Of a stretch of 64,000 bases of DNA, positions 33,364-41,919 are shown piece after piece. Origin of the DNA: CAIYXB01 sp038146805 (lineage in GTDB: Bacteria; Cyanobacteriota; Vampirovibrionia; LMEP-6097); the NCBI GenBank assembly GCA_038146805.1, contig JAYQSH010000005.1, positions 1 to 64,000 of the forward strand. Reading direction: 5' to 3'. The notes under the pieces were generated by a model. It ran no database searches. It was not told where the DNA came from and worked only from the letters and a program-made list of their open reading frames with translations. Both the position numbers and the translations under genes were made by a program. The stretch's first letter is position 1, and each line of letters starts with the position of its first letter.

Positions 33364-34158
33364 ATAGTCCCAAGGACTTGTAATTGCAGCTTCTGTTCTA
33401 AACATGGTGCTTCTCATGTTTCAGATCCCAATGGAAAAGCTGAGATATATATCACAGAGTCTGTGGAGCCTATTAAGTATGTTTTTGGTTTGAAAACGGC
33501 AACATTTTATATCTGTCCAAACTGTGGTTGTTACGTTGCGGCTATTGTGGAACACCAAAATAAACTATTCTCCGCAATCAATACCAGTACTTTAAACAAT
33601 GAACTTAAGAGTTTACTGAAAAAAAATGAGAGAACTAACTTTGGACAAGAAACTAGAGCAAGTAGGAAAGAAAGGCGTTTAGCAAATTGGACTCCCACTT
33701 TCATTAAATCTAAAACTCTATCAGAGCAAATGCGAATTGATACTTTAGAAGGATTCAATGGCTTTGCCAAACAATTTCAAGACGGTACTCTCCCCAAAAA
33801 TAAATGGACTCATCAAGCTCACTTTGTTATTGCCTTATGGTTAATTTTACGGCATGGAGTTGAGTCAGCAAAAGAGCTAGCTAGAAGTGGTATCAAGAAA
33901 TATAATGAAGCCACTGGAGTAGCAAATACTGACCTTGATGGTTACCACGAAACAATTACAATGTTTTACCTTGATTCTGTTCAAAATTTTATAAAAACGT
34001 CTAATGATGATAATGAAATAGAACTGCTTACAAAGCTATTGAAGAATGACATTATTGATAAAAATTATCCTTTGGATTTTTATTCTCCTGAGAAATTATT
34101 TTCAAAGGAAGCAAGACTTAGTTGGGTACAACCAGATTTAAAGGAGTTATTGAAATGA
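33364..34158 (+). pseudogene. 5'-truncated GFA/CENP-V-like domain fused to a helical domain
   Basis: The frame is open straight out of the IS end: 'RTCNCSFCSKHGASHVSDPN' then 'TATFYICPNCGCYVAAI', the zinc-binding cysteine pattern (CxC..C, later CxxC) of the glutathione-dependent formaldehyde-activating/CENP-V family. The N-terminal strand and start codon are missing. After it, about 150 residues form a separate domain with 'KWTHQAHFVIALWLILRHG' and 'VANTDLDGYHETITMFYL', known from uncharacterised proteins. An ATG at 33,463-region could allow a shortened product. The stop overlaps the racemase ATG (ATGA). Confidence 0.7.
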
Positions 34159-34865
34159 AAACAATTGGTTTGATTGGTGGTATGAGCTGTGAATCTTCAG
34201 CAGAATACTATCGGTTAATTAATGAGTCTATAAGAGAGAGACTAGGTGGCTTAAATTCAGCCAAGGTCATAATGAACAGTCTCAATTTTCAAGATATTGC
34301 AGACCTGCAGCACAGTGGAGATTGGGATAGATTACAAGAAATAATTAATGAAGCTGGTCTCAGTCTTGAGAGAGCAGGGGCAGACTGTATCTTAATCTGT
34401 ACAAACTTGATGCACAAGTGTGCTCCCGGGTTGGAATTAGCTGTTCAAATACCTTTGATACACATTGCTGATGCTTGTGGTGAGGTTATCAAGTCCAAGA
34501 ATATAAATAAAATTTTATTGCTTGGGACAATTTATACCATGGAGGGTGATTTCTATATTGAAAGACTGAAAGAAAAGTTTGATATAGATGCCATTATTCC
34601 GAACCTTACTGATAGACAAGTTATCAACAGCATAATCTATGAAGAACTGTGCAAAGGCACTATCAAAGATTCTTCAAAGCAAGAATATTTAAGAGTAGTC
34701 AATTCTGCTGAAGAGAATGGTGCCAAAGCTGCTCTTCTGGCTTGTACTGAAATCCCATTATTAATAAAAAATGGTGAGGCTAATATACCACTATTTGAGA
34801 CAACTAAGATCCATGCTGAAAAAGCTGTGGACTTTGCTTTGGCTTCAACACTTCAAAAAACCTAG
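34155..34865 (+). CDS. Aspartate/glutamate racemase family protein
   Basis: ATG 34,155 overlaps the previous stop, and the product begins 'MKTIGLIGGMSCESSAEYYR', the standard opening of PLP-independent aspartate/glutamate racemases. The two catalytic cysteines are at 'LICTNLMHK' (about residue 83) and 'LLACTEIPLL' (about 192). The ~236-residue length is normal. Such enzymes interconvert L- and D-Asp or Glu; YgeA-type members act more broadly. It is translationally coupled to the truncated GFA fusion gene and probably lost that gene's promoter to the IS. Confidence 0.9.
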   Translation: MKTIGLIGGMSCESSAEYYRLINESIRERLGGLNSAKVIMNSLNFQDIADLQHSGDWDRLQEIINEAGLSLERAGADCILICTNLMHKCAPGLELAVQIPLIHIADACGEVIKSKNINKILLLGTIYTMEGDFYIERLKEKFDIDAIIPNLTDRQVINSIIYEELCKGTIKDSSKQEYLRVVNSAEENGAKAALLACTEIPLLIKNGEANIPLFETTKIHAEKAVDFALASTLQKT

Positions 34866-34867
34866 TT

Positions 34868-35086
34868 ATGAAAATCGCCTTTATCACTTGCAAGAAAGAA
34901 AAACTTGGCTTTTATTTCCCCACAGAAGCCGAACCAGATTTGCTACCTATCGAGCTACCATTGACGCCTGATGACCAGATTGTAGTAAACGCTCTAAGAA
35001 ATAAAGGAGCTCTAGTTGATCACATCACTTGGGGTGAAAGGGATCTAAATAAATTAAAAACTTATGATTTATTGATTATGCATTAA
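34868..35086 (+). CDS. N-terminal fragment resembling an ATP-grasp ligase
   Basis: The 72-residue frame starts two bases after the racemase stop: 'MKIAFITCKKEKLGFYFPTE' then 'LTPDDQIVVNALRNKGALVD' and 'WGERDLNKLKTYDLLIMH'. This is the typical N-terminal Rossmann-like part of RimK/glutathione-synthetase-like ATP-grasp proteins, whose remaining ~200 residues are absent. Either it is a truncated gene or a stand-alone pre-ATP-grasp domain; truncation is more likely in this fragment-rich stretch. Confidence 0.5.
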   Translation: MKIAFITCKKEKLGFYFPTEAEPDLLPIELPLTPDDQIVVNALRNKGALVDHITWGERDLNKLKTYDLLIMH

Positions 35087-35108
35087 ATTCAATTGGGCAT
35101 CTAATACG

Positions 35109-35450
35109 GTGGCAGATCTTCCTCCGTTTAAACACAAACAATCACCAGATTTATTAATAAAATTTCTAGCTGAAGGTTATGATGATTATAATAGCCCTGG
35201 TTTTTGGGAATCCCTACATTTTGGTGCAACGTTGGCAATGAAAATGGATGAAATTATAGCAGAGTCTGATAGACCTGCAAGTTCATTAATACCAGAAATC
35301 TATGAGCAAATAGCTTCTGAAGCTAATGTTCATGATCTAGACCGAGATTTTCAAGAAGATGGAGTGAAAATTCTTAGAAAATTCTGGGAGCACGGTGAAG
35401 TGTTACATGATGCTTGGTTTAAGCAGAAAGAGAATGAAGGCAGCAATTAA
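35109..35450 (+). CDS. Small acidic protein of unknown function
   Basis: From GTG 35,109 the 113-residue product reads 'MADLPPFKHKQSPDLLIKFL' and 'FWESLHFGATLAMKMDEIIA', soluble and helical, with no recognised motif. The start is uncertain, since the GTG lacks a clear Shine-Dalgarno. The stop codon touches the transposase remnant that follows, so the original 3' end may have been replaced. Confidence 0.5.
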   Translation: MADLPPFKHKQSPDLLIKFLAEGYDDYNSPGFWESLHFGATLAMKMDEIIAESDRPASSLIPEIYEQIASEANVHDLDRDFQEDGVKILRKFWEHGEVLHDAWFKQKENEGSN

Positions 35451-35680
35451 AACTTTTCATCATATGATCGAAGATTTAAAAAGTTCAGGTTTTGCTCCCA
35501 TGATTACACTTGCTAATTACTTTTGCTTGGGATGAAGAAATCTTAAGAATGCTTCGATACACTAAAAACAATGGTATTACAGAGGGATATCACAACAAAA
35601 TGGAAGTAATATCTAGAAGAGCTTATGGATTTAGAAATTTTGAAAACTACAGACAAAGGGTTTTGCTACAATGTGCGTGA
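35446..35680 (+). pseudogene. C-terminal remnant of an ISL3-family transposase
   Basis: Two frames join near 35,520. The first reads 'IKTFHHMIEDLKSSGFAPMI' and 'TLANYF'; the second, from 35,525, reads 'AWDEEILRMLRYTKNNGITE', 'GYHNKMEVISRRAYGFRNFE' and 'NYRQRVLLQCA'. This is the well-conserved C-terminus of ISL3 transposases. No 5' portion or terminal repeat was seen, so it is a decayed scrap at the right end of the island. Confidence 0.8.
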
Positions 35681-35712
35681 CGATAGCTAGGAGAATTTCA
35701 CTCCTATTTTTC

Positions 35713-35748
35713 CTTTTCTTGGTGTACAACCTTTTCTTGGTGTACAAC
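35713..35748. repeat. Two tandem copies of an 18-base unit
   Basis: CTTTTCTTGGTGTACAAC is present twice head to tail, just before the right direct repeat of the island. No function is apparent. Confidence 0.75.
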
Positions 35749-35755
35749 CTACAAC

Positions 35756-35819
35756 CACCTTCTATCCCAACAAAAAAAAAGAAGAGGGCTAAAGTCCTCT
35801 TCTTTTTTTATAATGGCGG
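35756..35819. repeat. Right copy of the ~65 bp direct repeat (tRNA-Ser 3' flank with terminator)
   Basis: It matches 15,814-15,878 except for homopolymer lengths. It includes the terminator hairpin AAGAAGAGG/CCTCTTCTT (35,779-35,804) with T and A tracts, which here properly ends the tRNA-Ser transcript on the minus strand, and the CCA end of the tRNA. Here it is in its original context, so the left copy is the displaced one. Confidence 0.8.
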
Positions 35820-35901
35820 ACGGAGAGGGATTCGAACCCTCGGTAGGTTGCCCTACGACGGTTTTCAAGACCGCTCCGATAAACCACTCCGGCATCCGTC
35901 C
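35814..35901 (-). tRNA. tRNA-Ser (anticodon TGA)
   Basis: The minus strand folds as an 88-base class II tRNA: acceptor GGACGGA/TCCGTCC with G discriminator and encoded CCA, anticodon loop CTTGAAA with anticodon TGA (35,867-35,865), a long variable arm CGTAGGGCAACCTACCG, and T-arm GAGGGTTCGAATCCCTC. It is the only intact copy here and the probable integration site of the island. Confidence 0.95.
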
Positions 35902-36106
35902 ATTTAGTATTCTACTAACAAAATCGCTTTTAGAATATAAAAAAAACTTAGAGCATTGACTGAACTTAGAACTTTGACACCCCCAGGTCATTTTTAAAGA
36001 AAATATAGTTCTGCACAAAGCCAAAGATCTAATATTTACATACATTTTTCTAAAAAAAAGACTTTTGACCCCCCATAAATTTGTCAAAAATTGGCAAACT
36101 TAAAAA

Positions 36107-36730
36107 ATGCTTTTAAAACTTCGCTATATCTTTTTACTTCTATGTTTTTTGACTGGGCAATATGCAAATGCCGTATTAACAGATTTCGCACAACCAAAAG
36201 TAAAAATTGAAAAAAAACACTATACTCGAAAAGCCAACAAGCCCAAAGCACAAAAAATACAAGATGCAGTTATTTATAAGTTTCCTGCAAAAAAATTTCT
36301 TGGCAAAAAATTTAACCCCGAAACAGAAACAGAACTAGACGCAGAAATAATGCAAAAACTTATCAAAAAAGCTCAAGAAAAATATCCAGAGAATTTTCAA
36401 ATTTATAAAAACAAGAAAAAAAACTTTGAAAAACTACAAACACTAACCCAATTTATTACCAACAACACAAACGAAAATATTCTTTCACAATACCTAAACC
36501 AAAATAGCAGTCAAAAAAGAAACAAAGAAGAATACAGCTACCAAGAAATCAAAAAAATTGAAAAACTTTATCAAGACCTCAAAGAAATTTATTCGCCAAA
36601 GTATTTTAACAAAATCAATGACTACCAAAAGATCAAAGATTCAATATGCCAATGTTGCGGCTTAGAAAATTTTTTATATATAGAAACCATACTAAAAAGA
36701 CAGATAAATTATGCGAGTTATAATTCTTAG
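36107..36730 (+). CDS. Secreted Lys-rich protein of unknown function
   Basis: The 207-residue product has a signal peptide (MLLKLRYIFLLLCFLTGQYA, cleavage near 'ANA') and a strongly basic, Lys/Asn/Gln-rich, helical mature part. Near the end is 'DSICQCCGLENF' with three close cysteines. It is first of four genes that overlap end to start (20 bases with the next), so they form an operon. No family was recognised. The AT-rich codon use is similar to the surrounding core genes. Confidence 0.65.
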   Translation: MLLKLRYIFLLLCFLTGQYANAVLTDFAQPKVKIEKKHYTRKANKPKAQKIQDAVIYKFPAKKFLGKKFNPETETELDAEIMQKLIKKAQEKYPENFQIYKNKKKNFEKLQTLTQFITNNTNENILSQYLNQNSSQKRNKEEYSYQEIKKIEKLYQDLKEIYSPKYFNKINDYQKIKDSICQCCGLENFLYIETILKRQINYASYNS

Positions 36731-37313
36731 TTTATTAATTTTAAATTGCATTAAAGTGCAAGCAATAAAAGTTGGCAAAGGTAGAATCTCTCTATATGAT
36801 TTAGACTCTGCAATTATTAGCAAACCACGCATAGCCCAAGATGAATTTATCAACGTATATCCACTCTCTAGTAATATCGACGAAAACAAAAAAACTGTAA
36901 TCGCCATTCAGGGCTTAGTAGCAAACGGTCACACAAATATTTTTGTAGAAACACAAAAAGGAATCCAAAATATCAATGTTGAACTTGACCAAAACTCTTC
37001 CGAAATTTTCAGCAAAACAAATACAATCAAAACAATCAAAGCTAATATCAAAATCAATTTAAATTCATCTATTTTAATCAAAACCAATTACCATATCAAC
37101 GAAAAAATACTTGCAAGTAACCCTGATTTTTTTAAAATCAATTCATTAACAGATTATTACCATCCTCAATACATGAAATCAATAATTTTAATAGCAGAAA
37201 AACAAGCAAGTATAAGCGATATAGTGATTCCTACCAGTAACAAAATTTTCAAATTTACTTTAAGCAGTAACAACTACAAAGGACAATACAATGAAACTCT
37301 TAATCTTAATTAG
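36711..37313 (+). CDS. Secreted protein, possibly related to the N-terminal domain of pilus secretins
   Basis: The 200-residue product has a signal peptide (MRVIILSLLILNCIKVQA). The mature part reads 'ISKPRIAQDEFINVYPLSSN' and 'VIAIQGLVANGHTNIFVETQ', which resembles the 'P.IAD..........G.TN' pattern of the CpaC/RcpA N-terminal domain found in pilus secretins. The C-terminal part is beta-prone. Its start lies inside the end of the previous gene and its end overlaps the next. The resemblance is loose and was judged by eye. Confidence 0.55.
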   Translation: MRVIILSLLILNCIKVQAIKVGKGRISLYDLDSAIISKPRIAQDEFINVYPLSSNIDENKKTVIAIQGLVANGHTNIFVETQKGIQNINVELDQNSSEIFSKTNTIKTIKANIKINLNSSILIKTNYHINEKILASNPDFFKINSLTDYYHPQYMKSIILIAEKQASISDIVIPTSNKIFKFTLSSNNYKGQYNETLNLN

Positions 37314-37872
37314 CTTATGCTACTTACTTCCTTTACAGGCGGCTCAATACCAAGAAATGCAATTCAAGCCGATACATATCCGTAATAATAATTTTAATGA
37401 ACTAGAAGCAGGACGAACTTATAACTATCATCAAAAATCAAGAATTTTGGCAGCTAAAGATACAAGAATTCCAGTTCTAGAACAATTTGAAAACCTTTTA
37501 TTTCCACATAAAGACTTTAAAAAAGATCAAGCTAAACAAAGACTTGAAAGAATTGAGATTGCCGTACATGGCAATATTCAACAAGGTTCAATAAAATATA
37601 GACTCAACCTTTTAGAAAACGAAATTACAGCATGGCAAATTGCCAATTATCAAACTTTAGAGATACTCAACGACAACAAAAACGAAGCTCATGCCTTTCA
37701 AAAACCACAAAAACTAGTCAGAGCAAAAACCCTGCAACCAAGAACACAATACTATCCAAGAACACAAACACAAGAAAAAAAAATAGACTACGATTATCAA
37801 AATTACAAATTAATTAGTCCAATCTTTAGAGATATCAGTAGGAGGTCAGTACGTGCAATATTTGATTTGTAG
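37291..37872 (+). CDS. Secreted protein with short 'RLERIE...RLNLLE' repeat
   Basis: The 193-residue product has a signal peptide (MKLLILISLCYLLPLQA). In the middle, 'QRLERIEIAVHGNIQQGSIK' followed by 'YRLNLLENEI' forms a double short repeat of the type (R/K)L-x-x-(I/L)-E...G...RL-x-x-L-E, which I associate with exported proteins of Cyanobacteria and Melainabacteria. The C-terminal third is rich in Gln, Arg, Tyr and Lys. It overlaps both neighbours (23 and 20 bases), showing tight coupling. Function is unknown. Confidence 0.6.
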   Translation: MKLLILISLCYLLPLQAAQYQEMQFKPIHIRNNNFNELEAGRTYNYHQKSRILAAKDTRIPVLEQFENLLFPHKDFKKDQAKQRLERIEIAVHGNIQQGSIKYRLNLLENEITAWQIANYQTLEILNDNKNEAHAFQKPQKLVRAKTLQPRTQYYPRTQTQEKKIDYDYQNYKLISPIFRDISRRSVRAIFDL

Positions 37873-38332
37873 TTTATTAGTAATCTTTTTTAATAGCAAA
37901 ATGGTGTGCGCTAGTAACACTATTATTATCAAAAAAAGAAACAGACCTAGCAACACCTTGCTGGATAAAAAAATCATCTATCTAAAACAAGAACAAGCAA
38001 TTTCTCAAAAAGTAAATGCTTCTTTGGCAAGTTTTGCTAAGCCACAAATTGCCCAACCCACTTCAAGCACTAGTTTTGAGACAAAACAAAAACCTAAATT
38101 AAAAATCAAAAAAATCGAAGAGAAAAAATTCAATATCCAAAAGCCTAAAACAAAAGAATTACTTAGCTCCTTAAAGCTTGACCTCAAAAAAAACCTTAGA
38201 CCTAAAAATACTGTAAACAACAATAACAGCATTGGCATCTACCAAGAAGATGATTGGCAAGCTTACACTCAAGAAACAAATATAGAAAATTTTAGAGAGT
38301 TGCATGTTCACGCTAAAATCAAACGCCAATAA
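37853..38332 (+). CDS. Secreted Lys-rich protein of unknown function
   Basis: The start is probably GTG 37,853 (MQYLICSLLVIFFNSKMVCA), giving a signal peptide; the gene overlaps the end of the previous one by 20 bases. The 159-residue product is basic and low in complexity, with 'KPKLKIKKIEEKKFNIQKPK' and similar stretches, so it may be a linker-type or scaffold protein. It ends convergently with the minus-strand gene that follows, overlapping it by 14 bases. Confidence 0.55.
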   Translation: MQYLICSLLVIFFNSKMVCASNTIIIKKRNRPSNTLLDKKIIYLKQEQAISQKVNASLASFAKPQIAQPTSSTSFETKQKPKLKIKKIEEKKFNIQKPKTKELLSSLKLDLKKNLRPKNTVNNNNSIGIYQEDDWQAYTQETNIENFRELHVHAKIKRQ

Positions 38333-38687
38333 TTTTAAAAAAAAGTGTAAAAAATTCTTTGTGCTTTAAATATAGTAAACAATGTTTTAAAGCATCATTG
38401 TCATAATAAACTCTTTTATCAGAAATATTAGACTGAAAGCTTGAATCTAAAGCAATAAAATCATCATCTAAAGCAAAATCTACGATAAAAATAAATCTGT
38501 TTTTAAAGTCTTCATCTTTTAAACCAGCATAGCCGGGCAACAAATCTTTATAGCTCATAAAAAAAACTTTTTTGTCCGCAAATGAATCTAAAGTACAAAA
38601 ACTAGATAAAAATTTAGCAAACAAAGTCTGCAAAAGATTATCAGAATCATAGATAAAGTAATTTGTTTTATTAGATAGATCAGCCAC
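38319..38687 (-). CDS. Small cytoplasmic protein of unknown function downstream of pyk
   Basis: The 122-residue product ('MADLSNKTNYFIYDSDNLLQ', 'RFIFIVDFALDDDFIALDSS') is acidic, rich in Phe and Asp, and lacks a signal peptide. It starts eight bases after the pyk stop, so it is the third gene of the anmK-pyk operon. The general alternation of strands and helices with Asp-rich loops is weakly receiver-like, but no phosphorylation site can be assigned. No function is called. Confidence 0.55.
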   Translation of the reverse strand: MADLSNKTNYFIYDSDNLLQTLFAKFLSSFCTLDSFADKKVFFMSYKDLLPGYAGLKDEDFKNRFIFIVDFALDDDFIALDSSFQSNISDKRVYYDNDALKHCLLYLKHKEFFTLFFKIIGV

Positions 38688-38695
38688 AGTAAAAC

Positions 38696-40237
38696 TTAAG
38701 AAACTAAAGTTGGACCAAGGTCTTCTTTAAATTTTTCTTCTTGGATTTTAACAAGTTCTTTTAAACTACCATCACATTTATGCAGTTTAACAAAGTTTGC
38801 ATTACTTCTTGCGGCAATTGGAATTCCACCAGTAATAATGATAGTGTCTCTTAAATTTACAAAACCTAATTTGATAATCTCTTCTTCAATATTTATCAAA
38901 GTATTAGTTGTTCTATGCACCTTGTCAAAATAGATAGGAGCAACACCCCATATAATCGATAAATAATTATAGGTATGTTGATAAGTTGTTGCCGCAATAA
39001 TTTGTCTATTTGGTCTAAGCTTAGAAACTCTCTGTACACTTTTACCAGAACAAGAAAAAGAAACAATTGCTTTGATATTTTTTAATTTAGAAAAAGTTTT
39101 TACACCCTGAGCAATAGCAATACCATTCAAATCTTGTTCGCTTAAATCCTCTATATTATTCATGTCTCTTTGATCTACATTAACGTGAGTTTTTGATTCA
39201 ACTTCAAGTGCAATTTTACGCATATAATCAACAGCAAGCACAGGATGATCTCCAGAAGCAGTTTCACCAGAAAGCATAACTGCATCAGTACCATCTAAAA
39301 TAGCATTTGCCACATCAGAAACTTCAGCTCTTGTTGGAAAAGGATTTTTGATCATCGAATCCATCATTTGAGTTGCTGTAATCACAAACCTCTCATTGAT
39401 ATTAGCTTCAGAAATAATTCTTTTTTGTAGCATTGGTACTTTCTCTGGTTCAAGTTCAACACCCAAATCACCACGAGCAACCATAACACCATCAACTTCT
39501 TTTAAAATATCCGACAAGTGATCCATCGCTTGTGGCTTTTCAATTTTGGCAATAGTTTTTATTGGTGCTTTTGGTTTTGCATCTTGAATTAATTTTTTTA
39601 ATTCAACAATATCTTGTCCATGGCGCACAAAAGACAAAGCAATAAAATCAGCGCCGATTTTGACGGCTTCAATCAAATCCTCTCTATCTTTTTTTGTAAT
39701 TGCTTCAAGTCCCAACTGCGCTGACTCAGGCAGGTTTACACCTTTGTTTGATTTTAAAATTCCACCATAGCTCACAGTACATTCAACCTTGTCGCCCTGA
39801 ACAGCAACAACTTTTAATCTAAGTAAACCATCATCAAGTAAAACTCTTTGTCCCGGCTCTACTTCAGAAGGTAGTTCTGGGTAATTACGAATATGCACGG
39901 TTTTGATTTCAGCATCATAATCAGCGGCATTTTCATCAGTCGTTAAAATTATTCTTTGACCAGTAGTAATTTGAATACCACCTTCAGGTAAAGTTCCAGT
40001 TCTTATTTTTGGACCTTGTAAATCAACTAAAATACCAATTGGTCTTTTATATTCTTTAGCTAATTGTCTTATAAGTTTTATTCTTTGTGATCGAGTTTCC
40101 CAATCTCCATGAGAGCAATTAATACGTGCAACTGATAAACCGGCTTCGATCATGCCACGAATGACAGATTCATCTTCGCTTGCAGGCCCTAAAGTGGCAA
40201 CGATTTTTGTAAGTGAGTATTCTTTTAAATTATTCAT
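38696..40237 (-). CDS. pyk: Pyruvate kinase
   Basis: The 513-residue product has the N-terminal 'TKIVATLGPASEDE', 'ARINCSHGDWE', the effector-loop/active-site 'IAKIEKPQAMDHL' with the catalytic Lys and Glu, 'MVARGDLGVELEPEKVP', and 'DGTDAVMLSGETASGDHP', then the C-terminal domain with 'IVSFSCSGKSVQRVSKLRPN' that often binds regulators. It makes ATP and pyruvate from phosphoenolpyruvate at the end of glycolysis. Its start lies eight bases after the anmK stop. Confidence 0.96.
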   Translation of the reverse strand: MNNLKEYSLTKIVATLGPASEDESVIRGMIEAGLSVARINCSHGDWETRSQRIKLIRQLAKEYKRPIGILVDLQGPKIRTGTLPEGGIQITTGQRIILTTDENAADYDAEIKTVHIRNYPELPSEVEPGQRVLLDDGLLRLKVVAVQGDKVECTVSYGGILKSNKGVNLPESAQLGLEAITKKDREDLIEAVKIGADFIALSFVRHGQDIVELKKLIQDAKPKAPIKTIAKIEKPQAMDHLSDILKEVDGVMVARGDLGVELEPEKVPMLQKRIISEANINERFVITATQMMDSMIKNPFPTRAEVSDVANAILDGTDAVMLSGETASGDHPVLAVDYMRKIALEVESKTHVNVDQRDMNNIEDLSEQDLNGIAIAQGVKTFSKLKNIKAIVSFSCSGKSVQRVSKLRPNRQIIAATTYQHTYNYLSIIWGVAPIYFDKVHRTTNTLINIEEEIIKLGFVNLRDTIIITGGIPIAARSNANFVKLHKCDGSLKELVKIQEEKFKEDLGPTLVS

Positions 40238-40245
40238 TTTATAAC

Positions 40246-41322
40246 CTATGCTTTTGCAATAACACCTAATATAGTAGCTCTTTTTGCCCCAGTTGAACTA
40301 GGCACATTATTAGGAATATCTTTAAAACAAGTAAAAGCAAGTAAAGAAAAAAGCATTGCTTCTTTGTATTGACCTTTAATATTTAACTCATCATGGTTTA
40401 AGAACTGCACATCTGGATTGAGCTCTGCTAAGCTTTGCATCAAATAAAGATTTTTGATACCGCCACCAGAAACATAAACTTTTTGCAGATCATATTTTTG
40501 AATTTCATTACTAATAGTTTTTGCTGTAAAAAAACTTGCATTTGCAATAATATTTTCTTTATTACCTAAATCCAAAAATTTATCAGCAAACTTTTCATCA
40601 AAATATTCACGCCCAGTAGATTTTGGAGCCGCTAAATCAAAATAGTCTGTCTTAGCAATGAGAGTTTCAATAAACTGTTCATTCACTTTTCCAGACTCAG
40701 CAATAGCACCTTTATGATCAAAATTCTTTTGAAAAAGTTTTTTTACCAAGCAATCAATCAAAGTATTTCCCGGACCCGTATCATAAGCCAAAGTTATTTG
40801 ATTAGGACGCATAATCGTTATATTGGCAATTCCACCAATATTGAGTGTAGCCAAAGACTCGTTATCATTTTTGATTAAAACATCGTCAATATAGCTTGTT
40901 AACGGCGCCCCATTACCAGCAAAAGCAATATCACCAGCTCTAAAATCACCAATAGTGGTGATACCGGTAAGCTTGGCAATCACACTTAAATTTGCCAATT
41001 GCATTGTTGATTCTGCACCATGAAAAACAGTCTGTCCATGTATGCCAATTAAATCAATTTGATGCTGACTATATTCTTGCTTAAATTCATTAACAATAAA
41101 AGCTAAAAACCTTCCAATTTTATAATGCAAATTTGAAATATCTTCTAAGCTAGCTTTTTGTTTGGCGATTAAAATCTCAATTTCTTGTTTAACATTTGGA
41201 TCAATTTCATAACTAGCTTCTTCAATAATCTCAAAATCTCTCAAGTTATCGGCGTTCCACTTAACCAAGGCCAAGTCGACGCCATCTACAGAAGTACCAG
41301 TGTTTACACCTAAAACAAACAA
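40246..41322 (-). CDS. anmK: Anhydro-N-acetylmuramic acid kinase
   Basis: The 358-residue protein begins with the sugar-kinase phosphate loop 'VLGVNTGTSVDGVDLALV' and carries 'GIHGQTVFHG', 'TTIGDFRAGDIAFAGNGAPL', 'LNIGGIANIT' and 'AYDTGPGNTLID', all AnmK signatures. It phosphorylates and opens anhydro-MurNAc during cell-wall recycling. The start is TTG 41,322; a TATAAT (41,336-41,331 on the minus strand) lies eight bases before it, so the mRNA may be leaderless. Confidence 0.93.
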   Translation of the reverse strand: MFVLGVNTGTSVDGVDLALVKWNADNLRDFEIIEEASYEIDPNVKQEIEILIAKQKASLEDISNLHYKIGRFLAFIVNEFKQEYSQHQIDLIGIHGQTVFHGAESTMQLANLSVIAKLTGITTIGDFRAGDIAFAGNGAPLTSYIDDVLIKNDNESLATLNIGGIANITIMRPNQITLAYDTGPGNTLIDCLVKKLFQKNFDHKGAIAESGKVNEQFIETLIAKTDYFDLAAPKSTGREYFDEKFADKFLDLGNKENIIANASFFTAKTISNEIQKYDLQKVYVSGGGIKNLYLMQSLAELNPDVQFLNHDELNIKGQYKEAMLFSLLAFTCFKDIPNNVPSSTGAKRATILGVIAKA

Positions 41323-41446
41323 CGTTCTTTATTATACAAAACTCAAAACAACATCCCTAATGAGTTAATACAATAAAAATAAATTTAATACAAAAGCCCA
41401 AGGTACTGTGTCAGCCATTCTCCTTAAAAAAAATGAAATGGAACAA

Positions 41447-41919
41447 TTCCAAACCGAAATGCAGCTTTTAAGGATTTAGCCGAAATTTAGTAAATACAGG
41501 AGGCTGATATGTCATTTAAATATAAGGGTCACTTGACCTGGGAAGAAGTAGTTAGAATTGAGACATTGCTAAATCAAGGTCTTAATCCAGCAGAAATAGC
41601 TGTTGTCATAGGAAGAAATAAATCAGTTGTCTACAGATGCGTAAACAATAACTCTGTTGATGGTGATTTTGTTGCTGAAGAAGCTTGGCAGTTAATGCAT
41701 GAAAGAAAAAGAACTGCAAACCATCATCCTAGAATTATTGATGAAAGCTTACTTGAAAACTTCGTTATTGAAAAATTACTTACCATTCTCCAGAGCAAAT
41801 TGCTGGGATATGGACTGAAGAGTGCAACGAAGCTTTATCTCATCAAACCATATATACATGGCTACAAACCAAAAGACCTGATTTAATAAAAATTTACTTG
41901 AGAAGAAAAGGTAGATCGA
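41447..41919 (+). mobile_element. IS30-family fragment, cut by a second IS30 copy
   Basis: It begins with an IS30-like terminal repeat (TTCCAAACCGAAATGC, 41,447-41,462). The transposase starts at ATG 41,509 with 'KYKGHLTWEEVVRIETLLNQ' and 'NPAEIAVVIGRNKSVVYRCV', the N-terminal helix-turn-helix of IS30. A frame change near 41,785 moves it to 'HSPEQIAGIWTEECNEALSH', then 'QTIYTWLQTKRPDLIKIYLR'. It ends where the next IS30 begins at 41,920, and the rest, including the DDE core, is missing. Confidence 0.8.

Noticed and set aside
34868..35086. Complete small RimK-like enzyme
   Set aside because: Only the N-terminal ~70 residues exist; the ATP-binding domain is missing, so no enzyme activity can be claimed.
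35671..35907. Open frame containing 'GRRGIRTLGRLP'
   Set aside because: This is the translation of the tRNA-Ser gene and its terminator, not a protein gene.
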